A stretch of DNA of 64,000 nucleotides from Geminocystis sp. NIES-3708 (GCF_001548095.1 NZ_AP014815.1:3223656-3287655); one strand, 5' to 3'; counted from the stretch's first letter, positions 8,537 to 18,888 are shown. Numbers and translations: made by a program. The notes: generated from the letters alone by a model not told the origin.

Positions 8537-10537
8537 ATGTCTGTTTTTGTCGCAGTTGATAATATTGAAAAGGTATTTTCTTTAACAGGTGGTGGTGAAT
8601 ATTTAGCTTTAAAAGGCATTAATTTAGAGATAAAAAAAGGTGAATTTATTTCTCTAATTGGTCACTCTGGTTGTGGTAAGTCCACCCTCTTAAATATGAT
8701 TGCTGGTTTAGATTTACCCACCGAAGGAATTGTTACTTTAGAAGGGCAAAAAATCCAAAAACCTGGGCCTGAAAGGATGGTTATTTTTCAAAGTTATTGT
8801 CTTTTACCTTGGTTAACTGTTCGTCAAAATATCGCTTTAGCTGTTGATGAAGTTATGAAGGGTTATTCTGATAGTGAAAGAAAAGAAATCGTTGAAGATC
8901 ATATTAATCTTGTGGGCTTGAGTCATGCCGTTGATAAGTTCCCTAATCAGTTATCTGGCGGTATGAGACAACGAGTTGCCATTGCTCGTGCTTTATCTAT
9001 CCGTCCTAAATTACTCTTATTAGATGAGCCTTTTGGTGCATTAGATGCTTTAACCAGAGGGAATTTACAAGAACAGTTAATGCAAATATGTGATCGTTAT
9101 CAAATCACTGCCATAATGGTGACTCATGATGTGGATGAAGCAGTTTTATTATCAGATAAAATCGTCATGTTAACGAATGGGCCAGGCTCAAAAATTGGCG
9201 GTATTTTAGAAGTAGATATTCCTCGTCCTCGTCAAAGAATGGAGGTAGTAAATCACCCTAGTTATTACAGTTTAAGAAGCGAAATTATTTACTTTTTAAA
9301 TCAACAAAAACGCATCAAAAAAATTCGAGCTCAAAAACAAGGAGTTATCTCCCGTCATGGCTTAGAAAAAGTCAATTTAGAAATCGGTTTTTTACCTTTA
9401 ACCGCTTGCGCACCTCTAGCCATTGCCCAAGAAAAAGGATTTTTCACTAAACATGGCTTAGATGAAGTTAATTTAGTCAGAGAAACCAGTTGGCGAGGTA
9501 TTGTTGATGGTATCGCTGGAGGTTATTTAGATGCGGCTCAAATGCCGGCGGGAATGCCCACTTGGTTAACGGTAGGAGGCAATCAAAACGAACCTTTACC
9601 CGTTGTGAGTGCTTTGACAATGACTCGTAATGGTAATGGTGTAACTCTCGCTAAGAAATTCTATGACATGGGAATTCATGATGGGCATCATCTCAAAAGA
9701 ATGTTACTGGAATCTGTAGAAGAAAATCATACTTTTGGTATGGTACATCCATCATCTATGCACAATATTTTACTACGATATTGGTTGGCGGCTGAAGGCA
9801 TCGATCCTGATTATGATGTGCACTTACAGACTATTCCTCCTGCACAAATGATCGCTGATTTAAAAGCAGGTAGTATTGATGGTTACTGTGTCGGTGAGCC
9901 GTGGAACTTACGGGCGGCTATGGAAGGTTTTGGCTTCACCGTAGCAACAGATTTGGAGGTATGGAATGGACATCCGGGTAAAGTATTAGGGGTAAGGGAA
10001 GATTGGGCAAACAACTATCCTAATAGCCATATTGCCCTTGTCAAAGCCCTTTTGGAAGCCTGTCAATATTGTGCTGATCCTAGTAATCAGGAAGAAATAC
10101 GCACTATTTTAAGCGATCGCAAATATTTAAGTACGAACATTGACTACATCCAATTAGGCGATCCTAATTCCTACAGTTGTAACTTAGAAAAATCTGTTGA
10201 ATATGCTCATCATCGGTTTTATGGAGACGGCATGAATCGCCCAAGTCGGACAGAACATTTATGGATGCTGACACAAATGGCACGATGGGGAGATATTCCC
10301 TTTCCTCGTAACTGGGTAGAAATTTTAGAAAGAGTATGCCGAGTTGGTGTCTTTAGCACTGCTTGTCGTGAATTAGGATTAAGCGACTTAAAATATCGCC
10401 GAGAAGCCATTAAATTATTTGATGGAATACCTTTTGATGGTGAAGATCCCATCGGTTATTTAAACCATCTTGAAATTAAGCGTAATGTAACGATGGCGGA
10501 AATTCCCCTTAACTCCCGTATCCTAGTTAACGTCTAA
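8537..10537 (+). CDS. nrtC: Nitrate ABC transporter ATPase with fused NrtA-like domain, NrtC
   Basis: 666 aa in two parts. Residues 1 to about 260 are an ABC ATPase: Walker A GHSGCGKS (42-49), signature LSGGMRQR (139-146), Walker B LLLLDEP (159-165). Residues about 275-660 resemble NrtA itself, beginning VNLEIGFLPLTACAPLAIAQ. In the family this extra cytoplasmic domain senses nitrogen status and mediates ammonium inhibition of uptake. The length and domain order are normal for NrtC. ATG at 8537 has TAAGGAG upstream. Confidence 0.94.
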   Translation: MSVFVAVDNIEKVFSLTGGGEYLALKGINLEIKKGEFISLIGHSGCGKSTLLNMIAGLDLPTEGIVTLEGQKIQKPGPERMVIFQSYCLLPWLTVRQNIALAVDEVMKGYSDSERKEIVEDHINLVGLSHAVDKFPNQLSGGMRQRVAIARALSIRPKLLLLDEPFGALDALTRGNLQEQLMQICDRYQITAIMVTHDVDEAVLLSDKIVMLTNGPGSKIGGILEVDIPRPRQRMEVVNHPSYYSLRSEIIYFLNQQKRIKKIRAQKQGVISRHGLEKVNLEIGFLPLTACAPLAIAQEKGFFTKHGLDEVNLVRETSWRGIVDGIAGGYLDAAQMPAGMPTWLTVGGNQNEPLPVVSALTMTRNGNGVTLAKKFYDMGIHDGHHLKRMLLESVEENHTFGMVHPSSMHNILLRYWLAAEGIDPDYDVHLQTIPPAQMIADLKAGSIDGYCVGEPWNLRAAMEGFGFTVATDLEVWNGHPGKVLGVREDWANNYPNSHIALVKALLEACQYCADPSNQEEIRTILSDRKYLSTNIDYIQLGDPNSYSCNLEKSVEYAHHRFYGDGMNRPSRTEHLWMLTQMARWGDIPFPRNWVEILERVCRVGVFSTACRELGLSDLKYRREAIKLFDGIPFDGEDPIGYLNHLEIKRNVTMAEIPLNSRILVNV

Positions 10538-10577
10538 CTTCTAACCTTATTCATCACCCGAAAATAAAAACAAACAT

Positions 10578-10595
10578 CTTTGCACCTTTGCGTGA
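10578..10595. repeat. 18-bp repeat arm downstream of nrtC
   Basis: Exact inverse complement of 8438-8455. It overlaps the TTG region just before nrtD and could form only a very long-range hairpin, so it is more likely a dispersed repeat unit than a stem. Confidence 0.7.
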
Positions 10596-10620
10596 AACAA
10601 CAAAACAGGAGAAAAAAATA

Positions 10621-11463
10621 ATGCAAATATCAACTAAACAATTCGCACAAAAAATGGAAAAACAACTCTATCAAGACTCATTTTTAACCATCGAAAATGT
10701 TTCTAAAGTTTATCCTACTCCCACAGGAAGTTACACCGTTCTTCAAGACGTTAATTTAACCATTAATCAAGGAGAATTTATCTGTGTAATTGGCCATTCT
10801 GGTTGCGGTAAATCCACACTTTTAAACATGGTTTCAGGCTTTGCTCAACCCACTTCAGGATCAGTACAATTAAAAGGTAAACCCATTACCAAACCAGGGC
10901 CTGATCGCATGGTAGTATTTCAGAATTATGCCCTTTTACCTTGGTTAACGGTATTTGAAAACGTCTATCTAGCTATTGATTCGGTATATCCTGAGAAAAA
11001 AGAAGCGGAAAAAAGAGCCATAGTAAGGGATCATTTAGCCTTAGTAGGTTTAACGGAAGCCGCCGACAAGAAGCCTACACAAATTTCTGGGGGTATGAAA
11101 CAACGTACGTCGATCGCCCGTGCATTAGCTATACGTCCTGAAGTACTTATTTTAGATGAGCCTTTTGGTGCATTAGATCCTATTACCAAAGAAGAGTTAC
11201 AAGAAGAATTACTTAATATTTGGAATGAATATCGTTGTAATGTTTTAATGATTACTCATGATATAGACGAAGCCTTGTTTTTAGCAGATCGACTCGTTAT
11301 GATGACTAATGGGCCTTCTGCAACTATTGGTGAAATATTAAATATACCTTTTCCTCGTCCTCGTGACAGAGAGCGTATTATGGAAGATCCAACATACTAT
11401 GATTTGCGTAATTATGCTTTAGATTTCCTCTATAATCGTTTTGCTCACGATGATGTCGCTTAA
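10621..11463 (+). CDS. nrtD: Nitrate ABC transporter ATPase NrtD
   Basis: 280 aa, the second ATPase of the nitrate importer. Walker A GHSGCGKS starts at about residue 58, and the signature reads ISGGMKQR (consensus L replaced by I). Walker B LILDEP and the PFGALDPITKEEL region are present, and it ends without an NrtA-like extension, which separates NrtD from NrtC. A TTG 33 bases upstream keeps the frame open, but ATG 10621 with AGGAG at 10607-10611 (9-base spacing) is the better start. Last of the four transporter genes. Confidence 0.92.
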   Translation: MQISTKQFAQKMEKQLYQDSFLTIENVSKVYPTPTGSYTVLQDVNLTINQGEFICVIGHSGCGKSTLLNMVSGFAQPTSGSVQLKGKPITKPGPDRMVVFQNYALLPWLTVFENVYLAIDSVYPEKKEAEKRAIVRDHLALVGLTEAADKKPTQISGGMKQRTSIARALAIRPEVLILDEPFGALDPITKEELQEELLNIWNEYRCNVLMITHDIDEALFLADRLVMMTNGPSATIGEILNIPFPRPRDRERIMEDPTYYDLRNYALDFLYNRFAHDDVA

Positions 11464-11548
11464 ATAACGAACAATTAATAATTAACAATTAACATTTTAT
11501 ATTTAATAAATATTTTATATTTTTTATAATTTTAATATCACAATTTTT

Positions 11549-14332
11549 ATGTTTAATAAAACTCCAGAAAAAACCATGCACTCTGTTAGGTGGATCTTAA
11601 CAATTGCTTGGTTTTTAATAATTTTATCTTTATTTTATGATCCTATTTCTCCATTATTAACTTCTCCTGATAATTTAGGTAGTCCATTAAGGGTTAATTT
11701 AGATACTTGTGTGGCAGTTCAAGGTAATTGTTTAGAAAAAAATGCTTATTATTTAGGCGCTCCTATTTTTTGGGGAATTGTTGTTCCTAGTTCTATCTTT
11801 ATTCTCCTTGTTTTTGGTCATGAATTATGGCGTAGAATTTGTCCTTTATCTTTCCTTTCTCAAATTCCTAGAGCATTAGGTTGGCAACGTAAAATTAAAC
11901 GGGTTAGTGCTAATGGCTCAGTGCGTTTTGAGATACCTAGAGTTGATAAAAATTCATGGTTAGGACGCAATTATTTATATCTACAAATGGGTTGGTTTTT
12001 TATTGGTTTATGCTCCCGAATACTCTTTGTTAATGCCGATCGATTAGCTCTTGCTATTTGGTTATTATTTACTATTTTTATTGCTATTTTTATTGGTTAT
12101 TTTTTCGGTGGAAAATCTTGGTGTAATTATTTCTGTCCGATGTCTCCTGTGCAACAAATTTACGGTGAACCAAAAGGATTATTTACCAGTAAAGCTCATA
12201 TTGGAGATGATAAAGTCACTCAATCTATGTGCCGAATTATTGAAGATAATCAAGAAAAAAGTGCCTGTATTGCTTGTCAAAGTCCTTGTATTGACATTGA
12301 CTCGGAAAGAAGTTATTGGGATAGTATAAATCAAAGCGATCGACAATTATTATACTATGGTTATTTTGGTTTAGTTATCGGTTATTTTATTTATTATTAC
12401 TTATATGCTGGTAATTGGGATTACTATTTTTCAGGAATTTGGGCTTATGAAAAAAATCAATTAAGTACTCTTTTAAATCCGGGTTTTTATCTTTTTAATC
12501 AATCAATTCCTATACCTAAAATTATCGCCGTACCTCTTACCTTAGGTATTTTTACTATCACTGGTTATTATTTAGGTAAAAATATCGAAAAGTTTTATCA
12601 AAATAAATATAAAAATAAACTTCCTTCAGAGTTAATTAGACATCGAATATTTAGTATTTTAACTTTTATAATTTTTGACTTTTTCTTTATTTTTGCAGGT
12701 AGATCATGGTTAGTTTTATTACCCATAAAAGTTCAATATATTTGGGATTTTGCTTTAGTTTTCTTAAGTTCAATTTGGGTATATCAAACATGGGGTAGAA
12801 GTCCAGAAATTTACTCCAAAGAAAGTTTAGCAACTCGTCTTAGAAAACAATTAAAAAAATTAGGTTTAAATATCAGCCGTTTTTTAGAAGGAAAATCTCT
12901 TGAAAATCTCAATACTGATGAGGTTTATGTCTTAGCAAAAGTTTTGCCCGGTTTTACTAAAGATAAACGCCAGGAAGTATATAAAGGTGTTTTAAAAGAA
13001 TCTTTAGAGGAAGGCTATGTTAACACTGTTAGCAGTTTAGAAGTTTTGGAACAATTACGTTCAGAATTAAATATTACTGACGATGAACACCGTACAATCT
13101 TAACAGAATTAGGTGTCGAAGATCCTTCGTTACTCGATCCTTCTAAACTACATTCTGTCGAAAATTCTGTACGTTTAACTGGTTATCGCAAAGCCTTAGA
13201 AAGAATGCTATCTTTACAGCAAAAGGCTTCCCTTGACGAACTTTTAGAAAATAATTCTCAGGATATACGCAAACTACGTCAAGAATATTGTATTACTTAT
13301 CAAGAAGAGGAAGAAATTTTACAGGGTTTACAACCTGAATCGGGAATCATAGCACGAGCAGAACATATCCTATCACAACTAGAGCAACTAATTGAACGTT
13401 ATCACGCGCTTAATCAACCTCGTTTTCTTCCTCAAGGGGAAATTCTTAATCTATTAAGAGAAACCGTGAAGCAGAAAAAACGTCTCTTAGTGAGAGCATT
13501 ATTAGAAATTATTGAAAATAGCGAAGATTCAAGTATTTCTGAGGAAATTACCCAAAATTTAGCTAATCTTTCTCCCGGAGTTTTACAAGATGTGTTAGAA
13601 AATTCCGCTTCGAGTTGGTATTCTCGTTTACAACCAAAAATTTTAAATTTATTAAGTCAACCTACCAATAAGATTCCAACTTGTTCTTTAGATATTGATA
13701 TAAACACAATTATCGGTCATTTACAAGGTTTATTAATGGAATCGAACCCTATTACTCAAACAATTAGTCTTTATATTTTGGCACAAATTGATTTAAAATT
13801 AGGGCGAGAAGAAGCTGAAAATTTGTTGACAATTAAAACTAATTTGTTAGTCAAAGAAACCGCTAAAATTTTACTTAATTCTGAAACACTAAATCTCTCT
13901 AATTTTAATACTTTAGAAAAAGTAATTTATTTAGGTAATGCTAACTTTTTTGACGGAATTCATAGCAATACTCTAATCGAATTAGCTGAATTATCTTACT
14001 TTAATTATTATCGAGAAAATGAGATTATTTCTGACGAAGGAGATACTTGTAGAGAGTTATTATTATTGATTAATGGTAGGGTAGAAATTATCTTACCCCG
14101 TGAAAATGATACGCCTATTATTTCCAGTTTATTACCCGGACAAATTCTTGATGAATTAGAAGTTTTATCTCATGGCAAACAATCGGGAAAAATTATTGCC
14201 AAAACTACTCCTACAAAAATTTTAGCGATCGCAATAGATAGTTTTGATAGTATTTTAGAAGAAGATCAAGAGTTTTCTCGCCGTATTTTAGAGTTAGAAA
14301 GTAGTCGTTTAAAACAACTGATTACAAAATAG
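11549..14332 (+). CDS. Membrane 4Fe-4S protein fused to a cyclic-nucleotide-binding domain
   Basis: 927 aa. The N-terminal 430 residues hold several membrane helices and a NapH/NosR/CcoG-like iron-sulfur region: C98-P, then WC192xxxC196P, and C228 ... C240xxC243xxxC247. A long helical cytoplasmic part follows (about 440-800). Residues about 811-927 form a cNMP-binding-like beta roll (phrases LLLINGRVEII and LLPGQILDELEVLS). It lies 85 bp after nrtD on the same strand, so it may be cotranscribed with nitrate uptake. A redox or regulatory role in nitrate assimilation is inference; I know no characterised homologue. The ATG at 11549 lacks a clear Shine-Dalgarno. Confidence 0.75.
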   Translation: MFNKTPEKTMHSVRWILTIAWFLIILSLFYDPISPLLTSPDNLGSPLRVNLDTCVAVQGNCLEKNAYYLGAPIFWGIVVPSSIFILLVFGHELWRRICPLSFLSQIPRALGWQRKIKRVSANGSVRFEIPRVDKNSWLGRNYLYLQMGWFFIGLCSRILFVNADRLALAIWLLFTIFIAIFIGYFFGGKSWCNYFCPMSPVQQIYGEPKGLFTSKAHIGDDKVTQSMCRIIEDNQEKSACIACQSPCIDIDSERSYWDSINQSDRQLLYYGYFGLVIGYFIYYYLYAGNWDYYFSGIWAYEKNQLSTLLNPGFYLFNQSIPIPKIIAVPLTLGIFTITGYYLGKNIEKFYQNKYKNKLPSELIRHRIFSILTFIIFDFFFIFAGRSWLVLLPIKVQYIWDFALVFLSSIWVYQTWGRSPEIYSKESLATRLRKQLKKLGLNISRFLEGKSLENLNTDEVYVLAKVLPGFTKDKRQEVYKGVLKESLEEGYVNTVSSLEVLEQLRSELNITDDEHRTILTELGVEDPSLLDPSKLHSVENSVRLTGYRKALERMLSLQQKASLDELLENNSQDIRKLRQEYCITYQEEEEILQGLQPESGIIARAEHILSQLEQLIERYHALNQPRFLPQGEILNLLRETVKQKKRLLVRALLEIIENSEDSSISEEITQNLANLSPGVLQDVLENSASSWYSRLQPKILNLLSQPTNKIPTCSLDIDINTIIGHLQGLLMESNPITQTISLYILAQIDLKLGREEAENLLTIKTNLLVKETAKILLNSETLNLSNFNTLEKVIYLGNANFFDGIHSNTLIELAELSYFNYYRENEIISDEGDTCRELLLLINGRVEIILPRENDTPIISSLLPGQILDELEVLSHGKQSGKIIAKTTPTKILAIAIDSFDSILEEDQEFSRRILELESSRLKQLITK

Positions 14333-14341
14333 TAATAGAAT

Positions 14342-14364
14342 AAAAAAAGGGGAATAAATCCCCT
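14342..14364 (-). terminator. Rho-independent terminator of the 14386-14904 gene
   Basis: On the minus strand AGGGG-ATTTATT-CCCCT forms a 5-bp GC-rich stem with a 7-base loop, followed at once by seven T. It starts about 20 bases after the stop codon of the minus-strand gene and sits between two convergent genes. Confidence 0.8.
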
Positions 14365-14385
14365 ACTATTAAGCATAATTAACAA

Positions 14386-14904
14386 TTAAAGTTTGGAACA
14401 TTGATCTTCTTTATTACCTTCAACAATATTCTCTCCACCTACAGGAGTAATTTTGTTTTCTTTACATTGCAAATTACCGCCAATATTATTTTTGCTGACG
14501 GTTAACTTTCCTGAATTGGAAAATAATTGAACATCCCCTTGAATTTTGTTACTAAGAATACTAGCACTGCCTCCTTGTTTAATTTGAATACTTCCTCCCA
14601 CGGTGGTATTGGAATTAACATTAACCGCAGTAGCACCTTCTGCTTGAATATTACCATTAACTTTTACACCATTGGCTTTTAAAGTAGCTCGATTATTAAC
14701 TACGATATTACCTTTAATAGTTGTGCCGTTTAAAGTACAAGTTTTACCTTGAGGCACTTTAACATTATCTACAGTAATTGCACCTAAAGTTCCTTGACAG
14801 TTTATTTCTTCGGCTTTAGCAATATTCATAAAGCTGAGGTTAGTGGCAATGGCAACTAAAGTGATAGCGATGCCAGAAATTTGTTTTTGTGTTGTGAACA
14901 GCAT
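14386..14904 (-). CDS. Secreted repetitive (beta-solenoid-like) protein of unknown function
   Basis: 172 aa. Residues 1-31 are a signal peptide with a likely AKA cleavage site. The mature part consists of short irregular repeats rich in Asn, Gly, Val and Lys (for example KGNIVVNNRATLKANGVKVN, then GNIQAEG, GGSIQIKQG, GDVQLFSN and GGNLQCKEN), as expected for a small right-handed beta helix. Four Cys occur in the mature part and could make two disulfides in the periplasm. The gene is convergent with the preceding 4Fe-4S/cNMP gene. The function is unknown; similar proteins are annotated only as hypothetical. Confidence 0.7.
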   Translation of the reverse strand: MLFTTQKQISGIAITLVAIATNLSFMNIAKAEEINCQGTLGAITVDNVKVPQGKTCTLNGTTIKGNIVVNNRATLKANGVKVNGNIQAEGATAVNVNSNTTVGGSIQIKQGGSASILSNKIQGDVQLFSNSGKLTVSKNNIGGNLQCKENKITPVGGENIVEGNKEDQCSKL

Positions 14905-15046
14905 AAAATTATATTTATAGATTGTTATACTCCTGTGTGACTGATGCAGTTATTTTTTGTTCCCATATTTTTTTCGACATGAGATAATTTAAAAAAGCAA
15001 TGGTAAATGTATATTTATTGTTCATTGTTCACAGTTAATTATCATC

Positions 15047-16660
15047 ATGCCTTTATCTCGTATTATCACCATCGTTGTCGGTTTAAGTGTTATTTTCGGA
15101 TTAATGCTGTGGTTAATTAGCTCATTATCTAGACTTTATAGTGAAATAGCATGGACTAGTCCATTTTTAGCTAATTTTCTGGTTTTTATTCTCATTGTCT
15201 TACTCATCTGTTTTATTGCCATCTTTATCTACTATTTAGGCATTCTTCCCAACAAATCTGCTAATAAAGGTAAACGTCGTAAAAATTTACCAGCTTTACC
15301 CGCAGAAAAAAATGAGATTGCCTCTAAAACTATTCAAGCAGTTAAAAAGCAAGTAGCTCAAATTCAAGATGAAGTTACCCAAAAAGCCTTACTAGCTAAA
15401 TCTAAGCAAATTGAGGCAAATTTAACCACTGGCATCTTAAAAGTAGCGGTTTTCGGCACAGGTAGTGCTGGTAAAACCTCCCTTGTCAATGCTTTAATTG
15501 GTGAAATGGTGGGTAACGTTAACGCAAGTATGGGAACGACAACTGAAGGGGTTACTTATAGCTTAAAACTTCCTCAAGCTAATCGAGAAATTTTGATTAC
15601 TGATACCCCCGGAATTCTCGAAATGGGTGCACCAGGGGAAATTAGAGAACAATTAGCCCGACAATTAGCCACAGAAGCGGATTTATTACTATTCGTCTGT
15701 GATAATGATTTAAGAGCTTCGGAATTTACTCCTTTAGAGGCTTTGGCGAGTATTGGAAAGCGCTCACTGTTAATTTTTAATAAGATAGACTTATATTCAG
15801 AAGACGAACAAGAAATAATTATCACTAACCTCCAAGAAAGAGTTAAAAATTTTATCGCCCCTGTAGATGTATTGAAAGCCTGTGCTAATCCTCAACCTGT
15901 GCAATTTTCTGAGGATGAAATGATACAACCAGACATCGAAATAACCAGTGTGATAAAACGTTTAGCCGCTATTTGTCGTGCAGAAGGAGATGATTTATTA
16001 GCCGATAACATTCTCTTGCAATCTCAAAGATTAGGGGAAGAAGCCCGAAAATTAATTAGTCAGCAACGGGTGCGAGAAGCTGATAAAATTATCATGCGTT
16101 ATCAGTGGATTGGTGCAGGAGTCATCGCTTGTACACCTTTACCAGTTTTGGATATGTTGGCAACGGCGGCGGTAAATGCCCAAATGGTAGTAGAAATTGG
16201 GCAAGTTTACAATTGTGATTTGAACAATGATACGGGAAAAGATTTAGCGGTATCTTTAGGTAAAACTCTTGTGAGTTTAGGAGTGGTAAAAGGTGCGGTG
16301 GAATTAGTAGCAAAAGCATTACAATTCACAGCTGCGACTTATGTGGTGGGCAAAGTTATTCAAGGCATCAGTGCGGCATATTTAACGAGAATTGCAGGTA
16401 AAAGTTTTGTAGAATATTTTAGTCAGGATCAAGATTGGGGTGATGGAGGAATAACAGAAGTAGTGCAAAGACAATTTAAGCTAAGTCGCAAAGATGAATT
16501 TGTGAAGGCTTTTGTGCAAGATGCGATTACTCGTGTAATTGAACCAATAAAAGATACTTTAGATAATAATATTAATGATCAAATCGAATACAGTAATGAA
16601 ATTTATTTTGATGAAGGCGATGACTGGGGAAGTAACGATAAATCGAAAGATTATTGGTAA
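15047..16660 (+). CDS. Membrane-anchored Era-like GTPase with DUF697 domain
   Basis: 537 aa. Two membrane helices (about 5-28 and 43-66) are followed by a GTPase domain: G1 GTGSAGKT (137-144), a switch-region TTTEG near 164, G3 DTPG (186-189) and G4 NKID (245-248). The C-terminal half (about 340-480) is the hydrophobic DUF697 domain found in YcjF-like proteins, here starting around MRYQWIGAGVIACTPLPVLD. The C-terminus is acidic. The cellular role of this GTPase family in cyanobacteria is not established. It stands alone, 108 bp before icd. The start ATG 15047 fits the predicted N-terminal helix. Confidence 0.85.
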   Translation: MPLSRIITIVVGLSVIFGLMLWLISSLSRLYSEIAWTSPFLANFLVFILIVLLICFIAIFIYYLGILPNKSANKGKRRKNLPALPAEKNEIASKTIQAVKKQVAQIQDEVTQKALLAKSKQIEANLTTGILKVAVFGTGSAGKTSLVNALIGEMVGNVNASMGTTTEGVTYSLKLPQANREILITDTPGILEMGAPGEIREQLARQLATEADLLLFVCDNDLRASEFTPLEALASIGKRSLLIFNKIDLYSEDEQEIIITNLQERVKNFIAPVDVLKACANPQPVQFSEDEMIQPDIEITSVIKRLAAICRAEGDDLLADNILLQSQRLGEEARKLISQQRVREADKIIMRYQWIGAGVIACTPLPVLDMLATAAVNAQMVVEIGQVYNCDLNNDTGKDLAVSLGKTLVSLGVVKGAVELVAKALQFTAATYVVGKVIQGISAAYLTRIAGKSFVEYFSQDQDWGDGGITEVVQRQFKLSRKDEFVKAFVQDAITRVIEPIKDTLDNNINDQIEYSNEIYFDEGDDWGSNDKSKDYW

Positions 16661-16768
16661 TTTAATATTCGTTTTTTTCTCAAGTCAGAGAACAATAACA
16701 CTGAAGAAATACTGTTCACGATGATTTATCATATTATGCTAAAGAAGAAATCTTGGTTTAAAAATAAT

Positions 16769-18196
16769 ATGTTTGAAAAATTGACACCGCCAGAAGTTGG
16801 TAGTAAAGTAAAATTTGATAATGGTTTACCTATTGTACCTGATAATCCGATTATTCCCTTCATTCGTGGTGATGGTACGGGAGTTGATATTTGGCCAGCT
16901 TCTGAAAAAGTCATTGATGCGGCGGTAGAAAAAGCCTATGGTGGTAAACGCAAAATTAGCTGGTTTAAAATCTATGCTGGAGATGAGGCTTGTGAGAAAT
17001 ATGGCACTTATCAATATCTACCCGAAGATACTTTAACCGCTATCAGAGAATATGGCATCGCTATTAAAGGTCCTTTGACTACTCCTGTAGGTGGTGGTAT
17101 TCGTTCCTTAAACGTTGCCTTAAGACAAATTTTTGATCTCTATAGCTGTGTTCGTCCTTGTCGTTACTATGAAGGTACACCTTCTCCCCATAAAACCCCC
17201 GAAAAATTGGATATTATTGTTTATCGTGAAAATACTGAAGATATTTATTTAGGCATTGAATGGAAAGAAGGCTCAGAAATTGGGCAGAAATTGATTAAAA
17301 TTCTCAATGAAGATTTAATTCCTGCTACACCTGAACACAAAAATAAACAGATTCCCCTTGATTCAGGTATCGGCATTAAACCAATTAGTAAAAAAGGCTC
17401 ACAACGTTTAGTAAGACGGGCGATTCAAAATGCTTTACGTTTGCCTAAAAATAAGCAGATGGTGACTTTAGTTCACAAAGGTAATATCATGAAATATACT
17501 GAAGGAGCTTTTCGTGATTGGGGTTATGAATTGGCAACTACTGAATTTCGTCAAGAGTGTGTTACCGAGAGGGAATCGTGGATTTTAGGTAATAGAGAAG
17601 CAAATCCAGATATTTCCATCGAAGATAATGCTCGTCAAATTGAGCCTGGTTACAATGGTTTAACCCCTGAAAAACAGGCCGTAATTTGTGAAGAAGTTAA
17701 AACTGTGTTAGATGCCATTTGGAATAGTCACGGTAATGGACAATGGCAAGATAAAATTATGGTAAATGATCGCATTGCTGATAGTATCTTTCAACAAATC
17801 CAAACTCGCCCTGATGAATACTCTATTTTAGCAACCATGAACCTCAACGGTGATTATTTATCCGATGCTGCAGCTGCCATTGTTGGAGGTTTAGGTATGG
17901 GGCCAGGTGCTAATATTGGTGATAACTGTGCTATTTTTGAAGCTACTCATGGAACAGCCCCGAAACACGCAGGACTCGATCGTATCAATCCCGGTTCTGT
18001 TATATTATCAGGAGTAATGATGTTAGAGTTTATGGGTTGGCAAGAAGCCGCCGATTTAATTCGTCAAGGAATCAGTAAGGCGATCGCATCTCGACAAGTT
18101 ACCTACGATTTAGCAAGGATGATGACACCTCCAGTGGAGACACCGTTGAAATGTTCAGAATTTGCTCAAGCAATTATCGACAATTTTGATAATTAA
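16769..18196 (+). CDS. icd: NADP-dependent isocitrate dehydrogenase
   Basis: The enzyme converts isocitrate to 2-oxoglutarate, the carbon skeleton for ammonium assimilation and the signal sensed by NtcA and PII. The reading frame stays open to 16721, but relatives start M(Y/F)EKLTPP, so ATG 16769 is chosen (475 aa). Visible motifs are [16 protein letters not shown], the substrate loop [13 protein letters not shown], the YRENTEDIY segment, and [27 protein letters not shown] followed by [13 protein letters not shown] (cofactor region). Full length, no damage. Its 3' end overlaps the convergent 18193-18888 gene by 4 bp. No NtcA site was seen upstream. Confidence 0.96.
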   Translation: MFEKLTPPEVGSKVKFDNGLPIVPDNPIIPFIRGDGTGVDIWPASEKVIDAAVEKAYGGKRKISWFKIYAGDEACEKYGTYQYLPEDTLTAIREYGIAIKGPLTTPVGGGIRSLNVALRQIFDLYSCVRPCRYYEGTPSPHKTPEKLDIIVYRENTEDIYLGIEWKEGSEIGQKLIKILNEDLIPATPEHKNKQIPLDSGIGIKPISKKGSQRLVRRAIQNALRLPKNKQMVTLVHKGNIMKYTEGAFRDWGYELATTEFRQECVTERESWILGNREANPDISIEDNARQIEPGYNGLTPEKQAVICEEVKTVLDAIWNSHGNGQWQDKIMVNDRIADSIFQQIQTRPDEYSILATMNLNGDYLSDAAAAIVGGLGMGPGANIGDNCAIFEATHGTAPKHAGLDRINPGSVILSGVMMLEFMGWQEAADLIRQGISKAIASRQVTYDLARMMTPPVETPLKCSEFAQAIIDNFDN

Positions 18197-18888
18197 TAAT
18201 TAATCTGTGTAAATTTCAGTTGATTATTATAAGGATTGTAAAGGGTATAGGAAGCAGTATTAGCTGTTTTTCCTATATTCCCTACTCCAATTAACCGTTT
18301 TTTTGTGAATTCTTGAACTTCAGATATAGATTTATTATCTAAACTCATAACGGCGGATGTAATAAAACCTGATTGTAACTCATAATCAAATATTTGACTG
18401 GATCTACCGCAGAATAGATAATTAACATTGACACGATTTAATCGATCAAGAATAATCCAAGGAGAAGTATCAGGGGTTAAAACTTCACTTATATTAACAC
18501 TGCTACCATGAATTAAAAGACAGTCAAACTCTACAAAACCAAAGTCTAAATTTCGTAACCATTCCACCGTTTCACGAGAAACACAATCCCAAAGTTTTTT
18601 TGAGGCTTCAACACCATATTTGTTGATCAATTCCACTGGATCTGCGGTAGAGTGTAAACTATGGAGGATAATACATTGTTCTTCCCACCAACCCCGACAA
18701 ACTCGAATAGGGATATTATGATGAGGGTGACGAATTTCTTTAACTAAAGCCTCATTATTCTCACTGATACCAATAATATCACCCAGAATATAGATTTCTT
18801 CTACTGACATTTTTTGTCCTAAAATATCATTTATCACTCCGTGATAAGCCTGTAAATTTCCTTCAATTCCGCTTAAAATTGCCCACAT
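18193..18888 (-). CDS. Metallophosphoesterase-fold protein with degraded active site (zinc island)
   Basis: 231 aa, built like the YfcE/MJ0936-type phosphoesterases but lacking most ligands. The first motif (canonical SDIHGN) is SGIEGN at 6-11. GD is kept at 36-37. The canonical GNHD is replaced by GWWEE (66-70), and GHTH by GRSS (161-164). A His is kept in IHGSS. Normal two-metal catalysis is therefore unlikely. It is related to the 271-aa neighbour at 19191-20006, which also has a G-x-W-(D/E)-E variant. It could be a binding or regulatory protein. It lies 302 bp downstream of that paralogue and may have its own promoter. Confidence 0.7.
   Translation of the reverse strand: MWAILSGIEGNLQAYHGVINDILGQKMSVEEIYILGDIIGISENNEALVKEIRHPHHNIPIRVCRGWWEEQCIILHSLHSTADPVELINKYGVEASKKLWDCVSRETVEWLRNLDFGFVEFDCLLIHGSSVNISEVLTPDTSPWIILDRLNRVNVNYLFCGRSSQIFDYELQSGFITSAVMSLDNKSISEVQEFTKKRLIGVGNIGKTANTASYTLYNPYNNQLKFTQINY

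Noticed and set aside
16721-16768. Upstream part of the icd frame
   Set aside because: Homologues start at MFEKLTPP; the extra residues have no support.
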